From assembly GCA_947626505.1 (NCBI GenBank), contig CANQSN010000003.1, positions 1-64,000 of the forward strand: a stretch of 64,000 nt of DNA, in the 5' to 3' direction. Both the position numbers and the translations under genes were made by a program. Each line of letters begins with the position of its first letter. Position 1 is the first letter of the stretch. This document shows, piece by piece, positions 19,705 to 30,104 of this stretch. Source of the stretch: an uncultured Lachnospiraceae bacterium. GTDB lineage: Bacteria; Bacillota; Clostridia; Lachnospirales; Lachnospiraceae. Under the pieces are notes generated by a model. It searched no databases. It was not told the DNA's origin and saw only the letters and a list, made by a program, of their open reading frames with translations.

Positions 19705-22017
19705 TTATTTTACCTTTTTAGTTAAAGACGACGTCTTAAATGCACAAATTCTATCCATTGGAGCAGTTACTGTACTGAACGCAGTCGATTCGTTGCACAC
19801 ATAAATGGTATTGCCCGATATTGTAATTCCTTCGCTCATACTCGGCATAGGGCAGACATTTTTACATTTTTTAAGCGACTTAATATTATCGCCCGACCAT
19901 TTAGGGGAATAGTAATCTAACTGACTTATATAGTATGGCATAGTATCCAGATACAGATTACCGCGGGAAAGTACCAAATCGCCATTAGGCAAAAATGCCA
20001 ATCCCTGCACTCTGTCAGGCAGATTAATCTTCTTCTTTGCAGTAAGCGTAGGCGTTGAACTTTTGTTTCCAATAGTATAGCTGTATAGCGGCTGCTTTCC
20101 CTGCTCTCCAACCTTTCCAACCCACAGCATTCCCTTATAATACGTCATATATGATGCTGTTGTCTTAACCTTGCACATTGCGTCGTATTCTACATACTGG
20201 AATGTTTTCTTCTTCTTTGCCGCGCTCTTTATTTTTGAAAAACGTATAGCCGCCGCATTGCTTCCATGGCTCACCCAAAGATTTGTTCCATCATAAGCCA
20301 ATCCGCCCGCATGTACCTGATCAGGCAGCACAATAGTAGTCATAAGCTTACCATTACTCTTTTTCATAACATATAAAACCGTATTTACATTTGAATTATA
20401 ATCATAAGCCGACATAATAATATACGAGCCCGCAGCAGTAATTCCCTGAGGCGTCATGCGCGTAGAAGAAAATCCTCCTGCATTTGTATTAATTGCGCCC
20501 GGAATAATAATACTCTTTTTAAATAATACGTATTTTTTAAACCACTTATTTGTGGTGTATACTTTAGATTTCTTGAACTTCTTATAACTCTTAAAATACT
20601 TTGCCTTAGTGCTTGTCGCTTTAATCTTAGCGGGTACAACCTTTTTAATCTCAGAACCCAGTGAAGCATAAGGGAAACTTGAAACAGTCCTGTACGACTT
20701 TACCTGAAACTCATATTCCACGCCATTTACCAGACCAAGCTTTATATAATAATATGTTCCCTGCTTTATGTCGGCAATCTGTTTAAATTCTTCTTCACCG
20801 CTTTTCTTTGCATATATATAATATCCGGTAGCTCCGCTTACCTTTTTCCACGACACCTTAGCCGCCTTACTTCCCGAAAGCATTGTAACAACTGTTTCTG
20901 CCGGCGAAGTGCTGAACTTAACTCCCGTTGACGCCTTTCCGGCAAATGCATCCGACACCTTATATGCCTTTACTCTGAAATAATAGCTTTTTGCTGATTT
21001 TAACTGCGCAACACCATATTCAAGCACATTGCCGACATCGCCTAATGTAGTATACTGCGGATCGTCTGTAGCTTTGTACTCTACAATATATCCGTCCGCT
21101 CCGTTAACCGGATTCCATGAAAATGTAACGGAATCAGGAGAACACTGCTTAAATACAACGGGCGTTGCCTGTTCAGGCGTTGTTACTGCTGTAAATGAAT
21201 CAGTCATTTCACCATATACTGCAACTGAAGGCGTTGTTCCGTAATATGCTCTGATTCTGAAGGTATATACCGTTGCCGGAGTAATAGTAATATTATTTGA
21301 CGACTTAATATTAGTCTGATTCGTCGTCACATAGTTGTTAGTAGGGCCGCCCTTAATACTTTTCCACTTCTTTTCAGCTTCATCATACTTCATAATCTGA
21401 TAACCTGTGGCCCCCTCTACGACATCCCACGTCAAATAAATGGAATCCACTGCCGGATCGAGCTGCTGTATATTGGCTGTCTTATCCGGAACTACATCTA
21501 TCTTGTATGTAGCGCTCAAATCCTTATATTTTACTGTTATCACTTTTTCTCCCATCTCGGCTGAAATCTCTGTCGAACCCTCTTTTAATTCCTTGTCATT
21601 CCAGAAAAATGTACAGTCCTTTACCGGCAGCGAAACTGCGTTGCCGCTGGCGTCTGTATCATTCTTTATTCCCTTTATCTCAACATCCGCAGTTGTAAAG
21701 GGCTGCTTATAAACAAGCTTTTTATTCAATGCTTCAGCTTTTATGGAAATGTACTCTGCCTCTTCTGGAAGATCCCCTGAAGAATCGCCGACAACTTCTT
21801 CTGAAGTATCGGAAGGATTACCTGATGCATTTCCCGAAGGATTACCTGAAGAATCACCGGTTGCTGAAGCCGGATTGCCTGATACTAAGTCCCCTTCTTC
21901 CGCATTTGTAATAATTGTACTGACGCCTAAAACGCATGCACTAATTCCTTCCCCACCTGTTTGCATAAGCATTGCTGCAATCAACAGCATTGCAATAAAC
22001 TTACATCCTTTTCTCAT
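19705..22017 (-). CDS. Secreted fibronectin type III repeat protein with C-terminal beta-propeller-like region
   Basis: Signal peptide MRKGCKFIAMLLIAAMLMQTGG; repeated FN3 units (YLTWDVVEGATGYQIMKYD, TFSWNPVNGADGYIVEYKA, KVSWKKVSGATGYYIYAKK). Confidence 0.8.
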   Translation of the reverse strand: MRKGCKFIAMLLIAAMLMQTGGEGISACVLGVSTIITNAEEGDLVSGNPASATGDSSGNPSGNASGNPSDTSEEVVGDSSGDLPEEAEYISIKAEALNKKLVYKQPFTTADVEIKGIKNDTDASGNAVSLPVKDCTFFWNDKELKEGSTEISAEMGEKVITVKYKDLSATYKIDVVPDKTANIQQLDPAVDSIYLTWDVVEGATGYQIMKYDEAEKKWKSIKGGPTNNYVTTNQTNIKSSNNITITPATVYTFRIRAYYGTTPSVAVYGEMTDSFTAVTTPEQATPVVFKQCSPDSVTFSWNPVNGADGYIVEYKATDDPQYTTLGDVGNVLEYGVAQLKSAKSYYFRVKAYKVSDAFAGKASTGVKFSTSPAETVVTMLSGSKAAKVSWKKVSGATGYYIYAKKSGEEEFKQIADIKQGTYYYIKLGLVNGVEYEFQVKSYRTVSSFPYASLGSEIKKVVPAKIKATSTKAKYFKSYKKFKKSKVYTTNKWFKKYVLFKKSIIIPGAINTNAGGFSSTRMTPQGITAAGSYIIMSAYDYNSNVNTVLYVMKKSNGKLMTTIVLPDQVHAGGLAYDGTNLWVSHGSNAAAIRFSKIKSAAKKKKTFQYVEYDAMCKVKTTASYMTYYKGMLWVGKVGEQGKQPLYSYTIGNKSSTPTLTAKKKINLPDRVQGLAFLPNGDLVLSRGNLYLDTMPYYISQLDYYSPKWSGDNIKSLKKCKNVCPMPSMSEGITISGNTIYVCNESTAFSTVTAPMDRICAFKTSSLTKKVK

Positions 22018-22227
22018 TGTTAAATCTCCTTTGTTTCATCTTACAATTAACTTTTTCTTTGTCACTTCTCTTCAATTGTCATAGTATATATGGTATATGT
22101 GAGAGTAAAGTGAATCCTGTTATATCTTCTTGGCGATAACAGAACATAACAAAAGCACATCAAAGATGTTCTATGTAAAAAACAACATACTTTGCGTGCT
22201 TGCTTTGTTTTTTTAATTATATCAATA

Positions 22228-22584
22228 CTATTTTGACTGTTCGTACTCGCGAATAGCGGCAACAGTATCGTTATATACTTCCGTCACCTTTTGGTATAAC
22301 TCCTCATAATTGCCATGAGGACCGTTTCTTAACGCCTCCGTCATATCTTCACTAGCTTTGCACAGTCTGTCAAATGAGAGATTCTGGCATACTCCCTTCA
22401 TAGTATGAGCGGCTCTAAACGCCTCCTCATAATTGGGCTCCTCCATCCCGCTTTTCAAAAGGTCATAGCTTGAATCGTTAAGATATTTTATTACAAACTT
22501 ATCCACTATCTTATCGCTCATAAACCTTCCAAGTACGCTTTTATAGTCTCCTCCGATTCTCTCATATAGCTGTTCTATTGTCAT
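22228..22584 (-). CDS. Stand-alone HPt phosphotransfer protein
   Basis: EEAFRAAHTMKGVCQNLSFDRLCKASEDMTEALRNG with conserved His. Confidence 0.85.
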   Translation of the reverse strand: MTIEQLYERIGGDYKSVLGRFMSDKIVDKFVIKYLNDSSYDLLKSGMEEPNYEEAFRAAHTMKGVCQNLSFDRLCKASEDMTEALRNGPHGNYEELYQKVTEVYNDTVAAIREYEQSK

Positions 22585-22608
22585 ACTATAATTCCTCCTT
22601 ATAAAATA

Positions 22609-25455
22609 TTACACCGGAATAATATCGTCTGAATCTAATTTTTCTGCAAATTCATGCTCCGGCAGCGGCTTAGAAAAATAATATCCCTGAATATAATCAC
22701 ATTGATGATGTTTAAGGAACTCTACATGCTCCTCCAATTCAGCGCCCTCCGCCACAATCTTTGTGCCAATGCGGTGAGCCAAATCTGTAACTGACGTAAT
22801 AATGCTCTCAGCCTTTGAGTTCTTGCCAATCTTACGTATAAAACTCATATCAAGCTTAACTATGTCAAAATCATGATCAAGCATCATCTCAAATGATGAA
22901 TATCCTGTTCCAAAATCATCCAATAAAAGCTTTGCTCCATTTTCCCGCATCTGCTCCAAGACTTCTCCGCTTCTTGATACAACAGACGCATATGCCGATT
23001 CCGTAACTTCAAATCTCCAAATATCTTTGGGGAGCTTTGAATTCTTAATATCCGATAATATGGTTTCAATCATCTTATCATCAAAGAAGTCCATGCGGGA
23101 AAGATTGACCGAAACAGGTACAATAGGCAGACCTTTATCGTAACGTTCCTGCTGGAACCGCATAACTTCCTGCTCCACATATAAATCTACTTTGGAAATA
23201 TGTCCCTTCTTCTCCAATGCCGGTATAAATGTCCCCGGCGAAACCATACCATGTTCCGGATGAATCCATCTAACTAACGCCTCGGCAGAAGCAAGCCTTT
23301 TAGTAACCGGATCATAAATAGGCTGGTAATATACCTTTATATCTTTATTGGCAATAGCCTGTTCAATCTCTCCGGTCAATGCGGTAGCATCAATATAGTT
23401 CTCATGCATGGAATTCTCAAATACTGCATATGGCTGAACATTATGATTCTCAATGTGCGTCCCTGCAAGGCTCGCCCTGTCGCACATACCGCTTATATGC
23501 ATTCCGGTATCCTCAATCATATATATACCGCATCTTCCGTTAATACAGATTGACTTACCTTCAATCTCTACATTCTTATAGCAAATATCTGATATAACAT
23601 CATAATCCAGATTCTCCTGCTGAATAAGCGCAACAAAATGATCCGCATCCAGCCTTCCGGTTATAAGAGGCTTTAAATCAGAATTCTTAATCTGCATATA
23701 GAAATTACGCAGCATCTGATCTCCCACATCAAGTCCAAACATCTCGTTAATAACCTTAAAATCATTCAGGTTAAAATGCGCTAAGGCAAACTTGTCGTCT
23801 TGACTGCTTATATTAAATATATTCTTGGCTCCTTCAAAGAATCCCTCTCTGTTCATGCCGCCCGTAAGGGTATCCGTATGGGCAAATTCTGTATTATCCT
23901 CAACAGACATAACAATATAAGCCTTCGTATCATCAAGGTAGGAAAGATGAATCTTCACTACGATTGTTTTGCCTGAGCTGCTTGCCCCCTGAACTGAAAA
24001 TTCATAACTATCCAGCATATCAAGTTTCTGTTCAATATTAGAAAGCTCCAGATTCTTAATGAACTTTTCCCTGTCCTGTAAGGCAATAACCTCTTTTGCC
24101 ACCTTTTCATAGGTGTCTTTATAATCATATACCTCCGACATATTATTAAACTGTGAATCATATGCGCACTTTTGGAGCCTTACCGTCCTGTTCCTTCTGT
24201 CTATCACTCCTACTACCTGATATTCCTTATTATACAAAGCCGCCGGCAGCGTTTCATCCAAATATTCCTGTGTAATATCAACCATATAAAATACAGCCTC
24301 TATACTCTCAGACAGGGCGTCATGCATTAAGCGTACCACAGCTTTTACATACTTGAGCGGTTCGCCATCCCCCTTGCTTTCAAATGGATACTTGCCTTCA
24401 ATTACAGTATGCCCCTCCTGAAACGCCTGATAAATCATATCCTTATGGAACTGGTTAAGGAAATTTTCTCTCTTGCCCTCCTGCTCAGGAATATACTTGG
24501 ACAGCACGTCAACCATGTAATCCAGTGTTTCTGCATTTTTAACGTATTCATCAGGAAGCTTGCTTGTAACGCTGCTCAAGCCTGAATCATTAAAATTAAA
24601 CTGGCATGATACAAACGAACCTACCGATATCTTAACAGCAGAATTCATCTGCCTCATAAAATCCTCATTAATATCGCGAACATAAAGTATTACAACCTGA
24701 TGGTCATCCGAATATTCCGCACTTTGATAAAGTTCCATTGAAACCCAGCGGTAATCTCCGCTTATCTTGCGTCTGTAACGACATGCCGCAGTCTTCTTGC
24801 CTCTTGCAAAATGCCTTCTAAGATAATCAAGTCTTGTAAAAGCCAGATAATCCCTTACGTCCTCCGGATGCACCATGCCTAAATCAGCAAAATTCTTAAA
24901 CCATTTGGACATCTGTATATTATACCCCGCTTCAGGAGTGGCCTCTTCTTCATTCATTCTAAGCACCTTATGCCTGTCTGAAGTAAGATTCACTTTAAGA
25001 ATCTTATAATATACAAAGGACAGCATACGCACTGCATCCTCTGTATCACTGGATCTCTTTCTATAAAGCATAATTGTGTTTATTACTCTGTGGGAAATAA
25101 CCGTAGCATCAAAAGGCCTTGTAAAATAATCTGTTGCCCCAAGCTCATATGCCTGACAAATACTTTCTATATCATTCTCCGAAGAAATTACGATTACCGG
25201 CATACTGTCAAGCCAGTATTTTTCCTTTAACTCTCTCAATACATCATACCCGCTCATCCCCGGCATAATAATATCAAGCAATACCAAATCATACGCATTG
25301 CCCTTTTCCTCAATCATTTTAAGGGCGCTCTCGCCATCCACTGCTTCCTCAATATAATATTTATCGTCTAATATAGTTCTAAGCATATCTCTGTTTATCT
25401 CGGAATCATCTACGACTAATATTGTAAATTCCTTTTCATCCTTCCGGTTATCCAC
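22609..25455 (-). CDS. Response regulator with degenerate GGDEF and intact EAL domain
   Basis: REC (VVDDSEINRD, LLDIIMPGMSGYD); GGDEF domain whose signature is RLDADHF; EAL domain EALVRW, EVTESA, DDFGTGYSS, KLDMSFI. Probable GTG start at 25455 after ggagg (track start 25494). Confidence 0.9.
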   Translation of the reverse strand: MDNRKDEKEFTILVVDDSEINRDMLRTILDDKYYIEEAVDGESALKMIEEKGNAYDLVLLDIIMPGMSGYDVLRELKEKYWLDSMPVIVISSENDIESICQAYELGATDYFTRPFDATVISHRVINTIMLYRKRSSDTEDAVRMLSFVYYKILKVNLTSDRHKVLRMNEEEATPEAGYNIQMSKWFKNFADLGMVHPEDVRDYLAFTRLDYLRRHFARGKKTAACRYRRKISGDYRWVSMELYQSAEYSDDHQVVILYVRDINEDFMRQMNSAVKISVGSFVSCQFNFNDSGLSSVTSKLPDEYVKNAETLDYMVDVLSKYIPEQEGKRENFLNQFHKDMIYQAFQEGHTVIEGKYPFESKGDGEPLKYVKAVVRLMHDALSESIEAVFYMVDITQEYLDETLPAALYNKEYQVVGVIDRRNRTVRLQKCAYDSQFNNMSEVYDYKDTYEKVAKEVIALQDREKFIKNLELSNIEQKLDMLDSYEFSVQGASSSGKTIVVKIHLSYLDDTKAYIVMSVEDNTEFAHTDTLTGGMNREGFFEGAKNIFNISSQDDKFALAHFNLNDFKVINEMFGLDVGDQMLRNFYMQIKNSDLKPLITGRLDADHFVALIQQENLDYDVISDICYKNVEIEGKSICINGRCGIYMIEDTGMHISGMCDRASLAGTHIENHNVQPYAVFENSMHENYIDATALTGEIEQAIANKDIKVYYQPIYDPVTKRLASAEALVRWIHPEHGMVSPGTFIPALEKKGHISKVDLYVEQEVMRFQQERYDKGLPIVPVSVNLSRMDFFDDKMIETILSDIKNSKLPKDIWRFEVTESAYASVVSRSGEVLEQMRENGAKLLLDDFGTGYSSFEMMLDHDFDIVKLDMSFIRKIGKNSKAESIITSVTDLAHRIGTKIVAEGAELEEHVEFLKHHQCDYIQGYYFSKPLPEHEFAEKLDSDDIIPV

Positions 25456-25615
25456 ATCCACGCCTCCTCCATTTGCCTTTAACATCATAAACACAGTACA
25501 TTCTTTAATATTGTATCATAATACTTTTTATTTTACAATGCGGCAACGCAAAAAGAAAATTAAATTTTGAAACACTGGCTTTCATAATATCAGAGCTTTA
25601 ATTATAAAACAAAAA

Positions 25616-27691
25616 TCACATCATCTGCTGCATTACCTCGAACAAATAATGCGTATCAATCGGTTTAGTGACATGCGCATCCATTCCGGCTTCTCTTGAC
25701 CTCTGAAAATCCTCCGCGAAAGCATTTGCAGACAGCGCCACGATTGGAATATTAGCCAATTGCTTATTGTCAAGCTTACGTATAGCTCTTGCGGCTTCAT
25801 AACCATCCATAACCGGCATCTGTATATCCATTAGCACTATGGAGTAATAGCCCGCAGGCGCGCTTTTCAATTTTTCAAGCACAACCGCCCCATTTTCGCC
25901 AGAATCCACAACATATCCATTTTCACTAAGCAGCTCGGTAATAATCTCGCGATTGATATCATTATCCTCCGCCAGCAGCACATGGACATTATGGACGTCC
26001 GAATATTGAGCGATTTCTTTATCCTCCGCTGATTCTTTAGCGGTCTGTTCTTTTTGCAGCCTCAACAGCACTTTAATTGAAAAGCTGGTTCCTTTGCCGG
26101 GAGCGCTCCTTACATCAATCTCGCCCTCCATCATATCCACAATATTATTTACAAGCGCAAGTCCCAGCCCTGTTCCAAGTACGCCGCTGTGGGTGGTATT
26201 GTTCTCCCTTGAAAAGGGCTCAAACATTTTTTCCTGAAACTCCTTTGACATACCAATCCCAGTATCCTCTATAACAAACTCATACTTCCTGTATCCTTTT
26301 AAATTTATATTATTTTCCCTGACAATAAGCCTAATCTTTCCCTTACTGTTTGTGTACTTTACCGCATTATCCAAAAGCTGGCCTATCATTTCCTTCATTC
26401 TTACAAAATCTGCGATAACGTCATGGTTTTCTATCCCTGACTTATCCATCTCAAATTCAATATTCTTCGCCGCAAATTGTTTTTCAAAGCTCTTTTTCAA
26501 CTCATCAAGCAGATTATTCAAATTAAAATCCGAATTGGACAAATTAAAATTGCCCGACTCCATCCTTGTAACCTCCATTGATTCAGTTACAATAGACAAA
26601 AGCTGCTCGCTTGCCATGCGAATCTGCTCTATATATCCGTCCACTTTATCCTTAAAACCGCTGTTCTTCTCTGCAAGCTCAGTATAACCTATAATAGCAT
26701 TAAGAGGCGTCCTTATATCATGCGACATATTGGATAAAAATACCTCCCTTGCGACAGTCGCTCCTTTTGCCTGCTTTAATGCGGATTGAAGCAAATGCTG
26801 TCTTTCCACCTGCGCAGTCATATCCTTTGCAGTAAAAAGACCTATAACATCCTGTGTATGCATATTTTTCCCCAGAAGGAAAATATACTGTATAAAACGC
26901 TTTCTATCATATGTATCCGTAATCTGAAAATCACAAATCTGTTCCAAATCCCCCTTGCTGTAGCAGCGAATCAGCCTGTCCGGATCAAAAAACTTACGAT
27001 ATTTTTCTCTATCATCCGGCTCCAAACGCTCTGCGCAAAAATTAACGTAATCAGAATATTTGTCAAATGGCTCAACTCCCATATACTCAAATAAATCTAT
27101 CTCCTTGCCATCTTCTACCTGCGAGGCTTCGGTAAGGAAAGTATCCTTTGTAAGATTCACCTCAAAGAAGGTCATTGCATCTGACAAAATGGCTTTTCTG
27201 TATTGCTTCTCTTTAACATAAGCTTCATGCAGCCTTGCGTTAAGCTTTTCCAGATTCTCCATGCGCCGCTTAAGACGCTCTGTAGCGTCGTCTACGAACA
27301 CATAAAAAATATCGCCATACACATCAGTATGGACAAAATGTCCATAATCCTCCAACCAGCGCACAGTTCCATCCTTTTGGATAATACGGTATTCGACATA
27401 ATCAAGCCCATATATGCTGTTACTAATCTGATCATATATACTCTTTTCAACCTTTTCATAGTCGTCAGGATGCACAATACCTTTAAACGTATTACCCGTA
27501 AGCCGCTTAAATTCTTCATTCGTATCGCAGCCAAAAATGCGCAGCATCGATTTATTAATGAAAATTAACTCCTCATTTCCATCTGCATGATAAATAAAAA
27601 ATCCTCCCGGCATTCCATCGGCAATTCCTTCCAATATATGAATCGTCTGTTCGTTTAATTCAACTGGTACATCATTTTCTTTGTTTTTCAT
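25616..27691 (-). CDS. Hybrid histidine kinase (PAS-HisKA-HATPase-REC), no TM segment
   Basis: PAS region, FLSNMSHDIRTPLNAIIGY H-box, DTGIGMSKEF / GTGLGLALVNN, C-terminal REC VLMDIQMPVMDGYEA. ATG at 27691 preceded by gggagg. Confidence 0.93.
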   Translation of the reverse strand: MKNKENDVPVELNEQTIHILEGIADGMPGGFFIYHADGNEELIFINKSMLRIFGCDTNEEFKRLTGNTFKGIVHPDDYEKVEKSIYDQISNSIYGLDYVEYRIIQKDGTVRWLEDYGHFVHTDVYGDIFYVFVDDATERLKRRMENLEKLNARLHEAYVKEKQYRKAILSDAMTFFEVNLTKDTFLTEASQVEDGKEIDLFEYMGVEPFDKYSDYVNFCAERLEPDDREKYRKFFDPDRLIRCYSKGDLEQICDFQITDTYDRKRFIQYIFLLGKNMHTQDVIGLFTAKDMTAQVERQHLLQSALKQAKGATVAREVFLSNMSHDIRTPLNAIIGYTELAEKNSGFKDKVDGYIEQIRMASEQLLSIVTESMEVTRMESGNFNLSNSDFNLNNLLDELKKSFEKQFAAKNIEFEMDKSGIENHDVIADFVRMKEMIGQLLDNAVKYTNSKGKIRLIVRENNINLKGYRKYEFVIEDTGIGMSKEFQEKMFEPFSRENNTTHSGVLGTGLGLALVNNIVDMMEGEIDVRSAPGKGTSFSIKVLLRLQKEQTAKESAEDKEIAQYSDVHNVHVLLAEDNDINREIITELLSENGYVVDSGENGAVVLEKLKSAPAGYYSIVLMDIQMPVMDGYEAARAIRKLDNKQLANIPIVALSANAFAEDFQRSREAGMDAHVTKPIDTHYLFEVMQQMM

Positions 27692-27928
27692 GCAAAGAAT
27701 ACCTCCCATTTACATTGATTTACATTGTATGATTATTACAAATATTACAAAATATGCCTGACAGAATAAGCCCGCTCTAATAATTATAAAGATATTTTAT
27801 TAAAAAGCAAGGGCTTTCTATATAATAATGATAATAATGCATTAACCGCATAACCCCTATAAAACGTTACTTAAAAGCCCGCTTATCTGCTAATCTTATT
27901 ATAAAGAACAAACAGCTTACAATACAAA

Positions 27929-27973
27929 ACAGGCAAAATGCGCATTAACGTGTCATGCTGCATTTCGCCTGTT
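27929..27973 (-). terminator. Terminator downstream of D-2-hydroxyacid dehydrogenase
   Basis: caggcaaaatgc ... gcatttcgcctg inverted repeat with T-rich run on the minus transcript. Confidence 0.65.
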
Positions 27974-28003
27974 ATTAAAAAATACTGTTAATCCTATAAC
28001 CTC

Positions 28004-28993
28004 TTACTTAACCCGATTTACATCTTTTATACTTCCATTTTCGTAATCCATCGCGTTTTGCAATGTAACCTCGCTGATGGCGGCCAACGCCTCCTCAGTC
28101 AAAAACGCCTGATGCGAAGTAACTATAACATTTGGAAATGACAAAAGCCTTGCAGTCACTGAATGCTCCAAAAGCTGGTCTTCTCGGTTTTCAAATACGT
28201 TCGGCCCTTCCTCCTCATATACGTCAAGCCCCACTCCAAAAAACCTATTCTCGCGAATACCCTGAATCATGTCCTCCGTATTAACCAATGCGCCTCTTGA
28301 TGTATTTACTAAAACAACATTAGGTTTCATCATACTTATTGTATCCTTGTTAATTAAATGATGCGTCTCTTCAGTCAGCGGACAATGCAGTGAAATCAAA
28401 TCGGACTGCTTTAAAACCTCCTCAAGTGATTTATACTCTACAAAATCCAAATCTTTATTTGGATACATGTCATAAGCAATAACCTTCATTCCAAAACCGC
28501 GGCAAATCCTGCACATGGCAGAACCTATCTTACCTGTTCCGACAATTCCGGCAGTCTTTTGATAAAAATTGATTCCCGTAAGTCCCACAAGACTGAAATT
28601 GTTTTCCCTAACCTTAATATAGCTTTTATGCAAATGACGGTTTACTGCCAATGCCAGCGTCATGGCGTGTTCCGCCACTGCTTCCGGCGAATATCCCGGA
28701 ACGCGAAGTACCGTCATACCGCATCTGGTTGCTTCTTCCAAATCCACATTATTAAATCCGGCGCACCTTAAAAGAATCAACTTAATCCCAATATCGCTAA
28801 GCGCCTTGATTACCGGTGATGAAAGGTCTGAATTAACAAATGCGCAGATTGCATCATACCCCTTAGCCAAGGACACCGTCTTTACTGAAATATCAATCTC
28901 CTGATAAGTAATCTCCACATCCGGAAACTGCTCCAATGTCTTGTCAAAGGACTTTTTATCATACATAGCTGCATCATAAAATAAAATCTTCAT
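28004..28993 (-). CDS. D-2-hydroxyacid dehydrogenase, D-lactate dehydrogenase type
   Basis: GIVGTGKIGSAMCRICRGFGM dinucleotide fold, HCPLTEETHHLINKDTISMMKPNVVLVNTSRGALVNT. Confidence 0.92.
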   Translation of the reverse strand: MKILFYDAAMYDKKSFDKTLEQFPDVEITYQEIDISVKTVSLAKGYDAICAFVNSDLSSPVIKALSDIGIKLILLRCAGFNNVDLEEATRCGMTVLRVPGYSPEAVAEHAMTLALAVNRHLHKSYIKVRENNFSLVGLTGINFYQKTAGIVGTGKIGSAMCRICRGFGMKVIAYDMYPNKDLDFVEYKSLEEVLKQSDLISLHCPLTEETHHLINKDTISMMKPNVVLVNTSRGALVNTEDMIQGIRENRFFGVGLDVYEEEGPNVFENREDQLLEHSVTARLLSFPNVIVTSHQAFLTEEALAAISEVTLQNAMDYENGSIKDVNRVK

Positions 28994-29135
28994 AAATCAT
29001 TACTCTCCTTATATACATACTATTTACATTATGATACCCTTTTTTCTTTTATCTATTCTAAAATACGAGAGGTTTGTAACCTCCCGCCTGAATTCTTTTA
29101 TAATCTTTTAATGGATTAGCCGAATCACTATGTAA

Positions 29136-29924
29136 TTACTCTCCTGCCTCAAAAATATCCGATAAATTGTTAATCGCTTCTGTAACTTCAACAACAGACT
29201 TCTCTATATCGCCATAGATATCGGAAGATTTAGCGCTTAATTCTCCCATACTCTTTGCCACCACTGCAAATCCTACTCCGGCCTCGCCGCTTCTTGCCGC
29301 CTCAATTGATGCGTTAAGTGAAAGTATCTTCTGCTTGCTGGCAATCGCTTTCAAATTATCAGTGCTGGAATTAATATTGCCCATAACCTCTCTGGTATGT
29401 CGAATCTCCTCACTAAGTCCCTCCAGCTTATTGTTGTTTTTATGCTTGAAATATTCCAAATTAACCAAATGATTTACCATATTGCCGAGCAGCGCTGCCG
29501 AAGCCCTGATACGCTTCTCCGTACTAATTGGCACCTTCCTTAAAGCCTCTATATAAGCGTCAGGATCAATACCAAGCTCCTTTGCAGTCTCTCTGAACTT
29601 CTCCTCATCCGGTTCCTCCGGCAGCACCTGTCCTCCAATAATTGCGCCAATCTTTTCTCCCTCAAGCATAATATCAATTGAGAAATCCATAAGTCCCGCA
29701 TGGCAGAAATATGTTCCGGTACATTCGTTGTCGCACTTTATGCAGCGCCTGTTGCCCTCTGCTGAACCTCTTGTATACTTCATACAGAAATCAGTAAAAT
29801 TACTTCCCTCCGTAAGGTACTTTCCATCCATTCCTACTGCTATAGCTGCCAATCCGGTTGAATCTGAAAATGCATCCTGAATCTCCTGCAGTTTCTTCAT
29901 GTCCATAAAATCTCTAATATTCAT
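29136..29924 (-). CDS. PocR sensory domain fused to a short MCP signalling tip, soluble
   Basis: PocR Cys pattern RRCIKCDNECTGTYFCHAGLMDFSIDIMLEGEKIGAIIGGQVL; MCP tip [34 protein letters not shown]. Confidence 0.85.
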   Translation of the reverse strand: MNIRDFMDMKKLQEIQDAFSDSTGLAAIAVGMDGKYLTEGSNFTDFCMKYTRGSAEGNRRCIKCDNECTGTYFCHAGLMDFSIDIMLEGEKIGAIIGGQVLPEEPDEEKFRETAKELGIDPDAYIEALRKVPISTEKRIRASAALLGNMVNHLVNLEYFKHKNNNKLEGLSEEIRHTREVMGNINSSTDNLKAIASKQKILSLNASIEAARSGEAGVGFAVVAKSMGELSAKSSDIYGDIEKSVVEVTEAINNLSDIFEAGE

Positions 29925-30104
29925 TACTATTTATCCTCCCTTATATCATATGCCAATCAGCAATAGCGTATTGCCTATTAGCATCTTTATTTACACTTCT
30001 TTGATATTATATCATTTCCATGTAGAATACGCAACCGCGATTCACTTAAATGAACACAAAAATGTTTATAAATCACCGGTACATATCAGGCGCGCTTTTG
30101 CCTG

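Noticed and set aside
22018-22227. Possible c-di-GMP riboswitch or structured RNA between the FN3 and HPt genes
   Set aside because: Short inverted repeats (ctgttat...ataacag; aaagcacatcaaag...ctttgcgtgcttg) but no GEMM core; more likely weak terminator structures.
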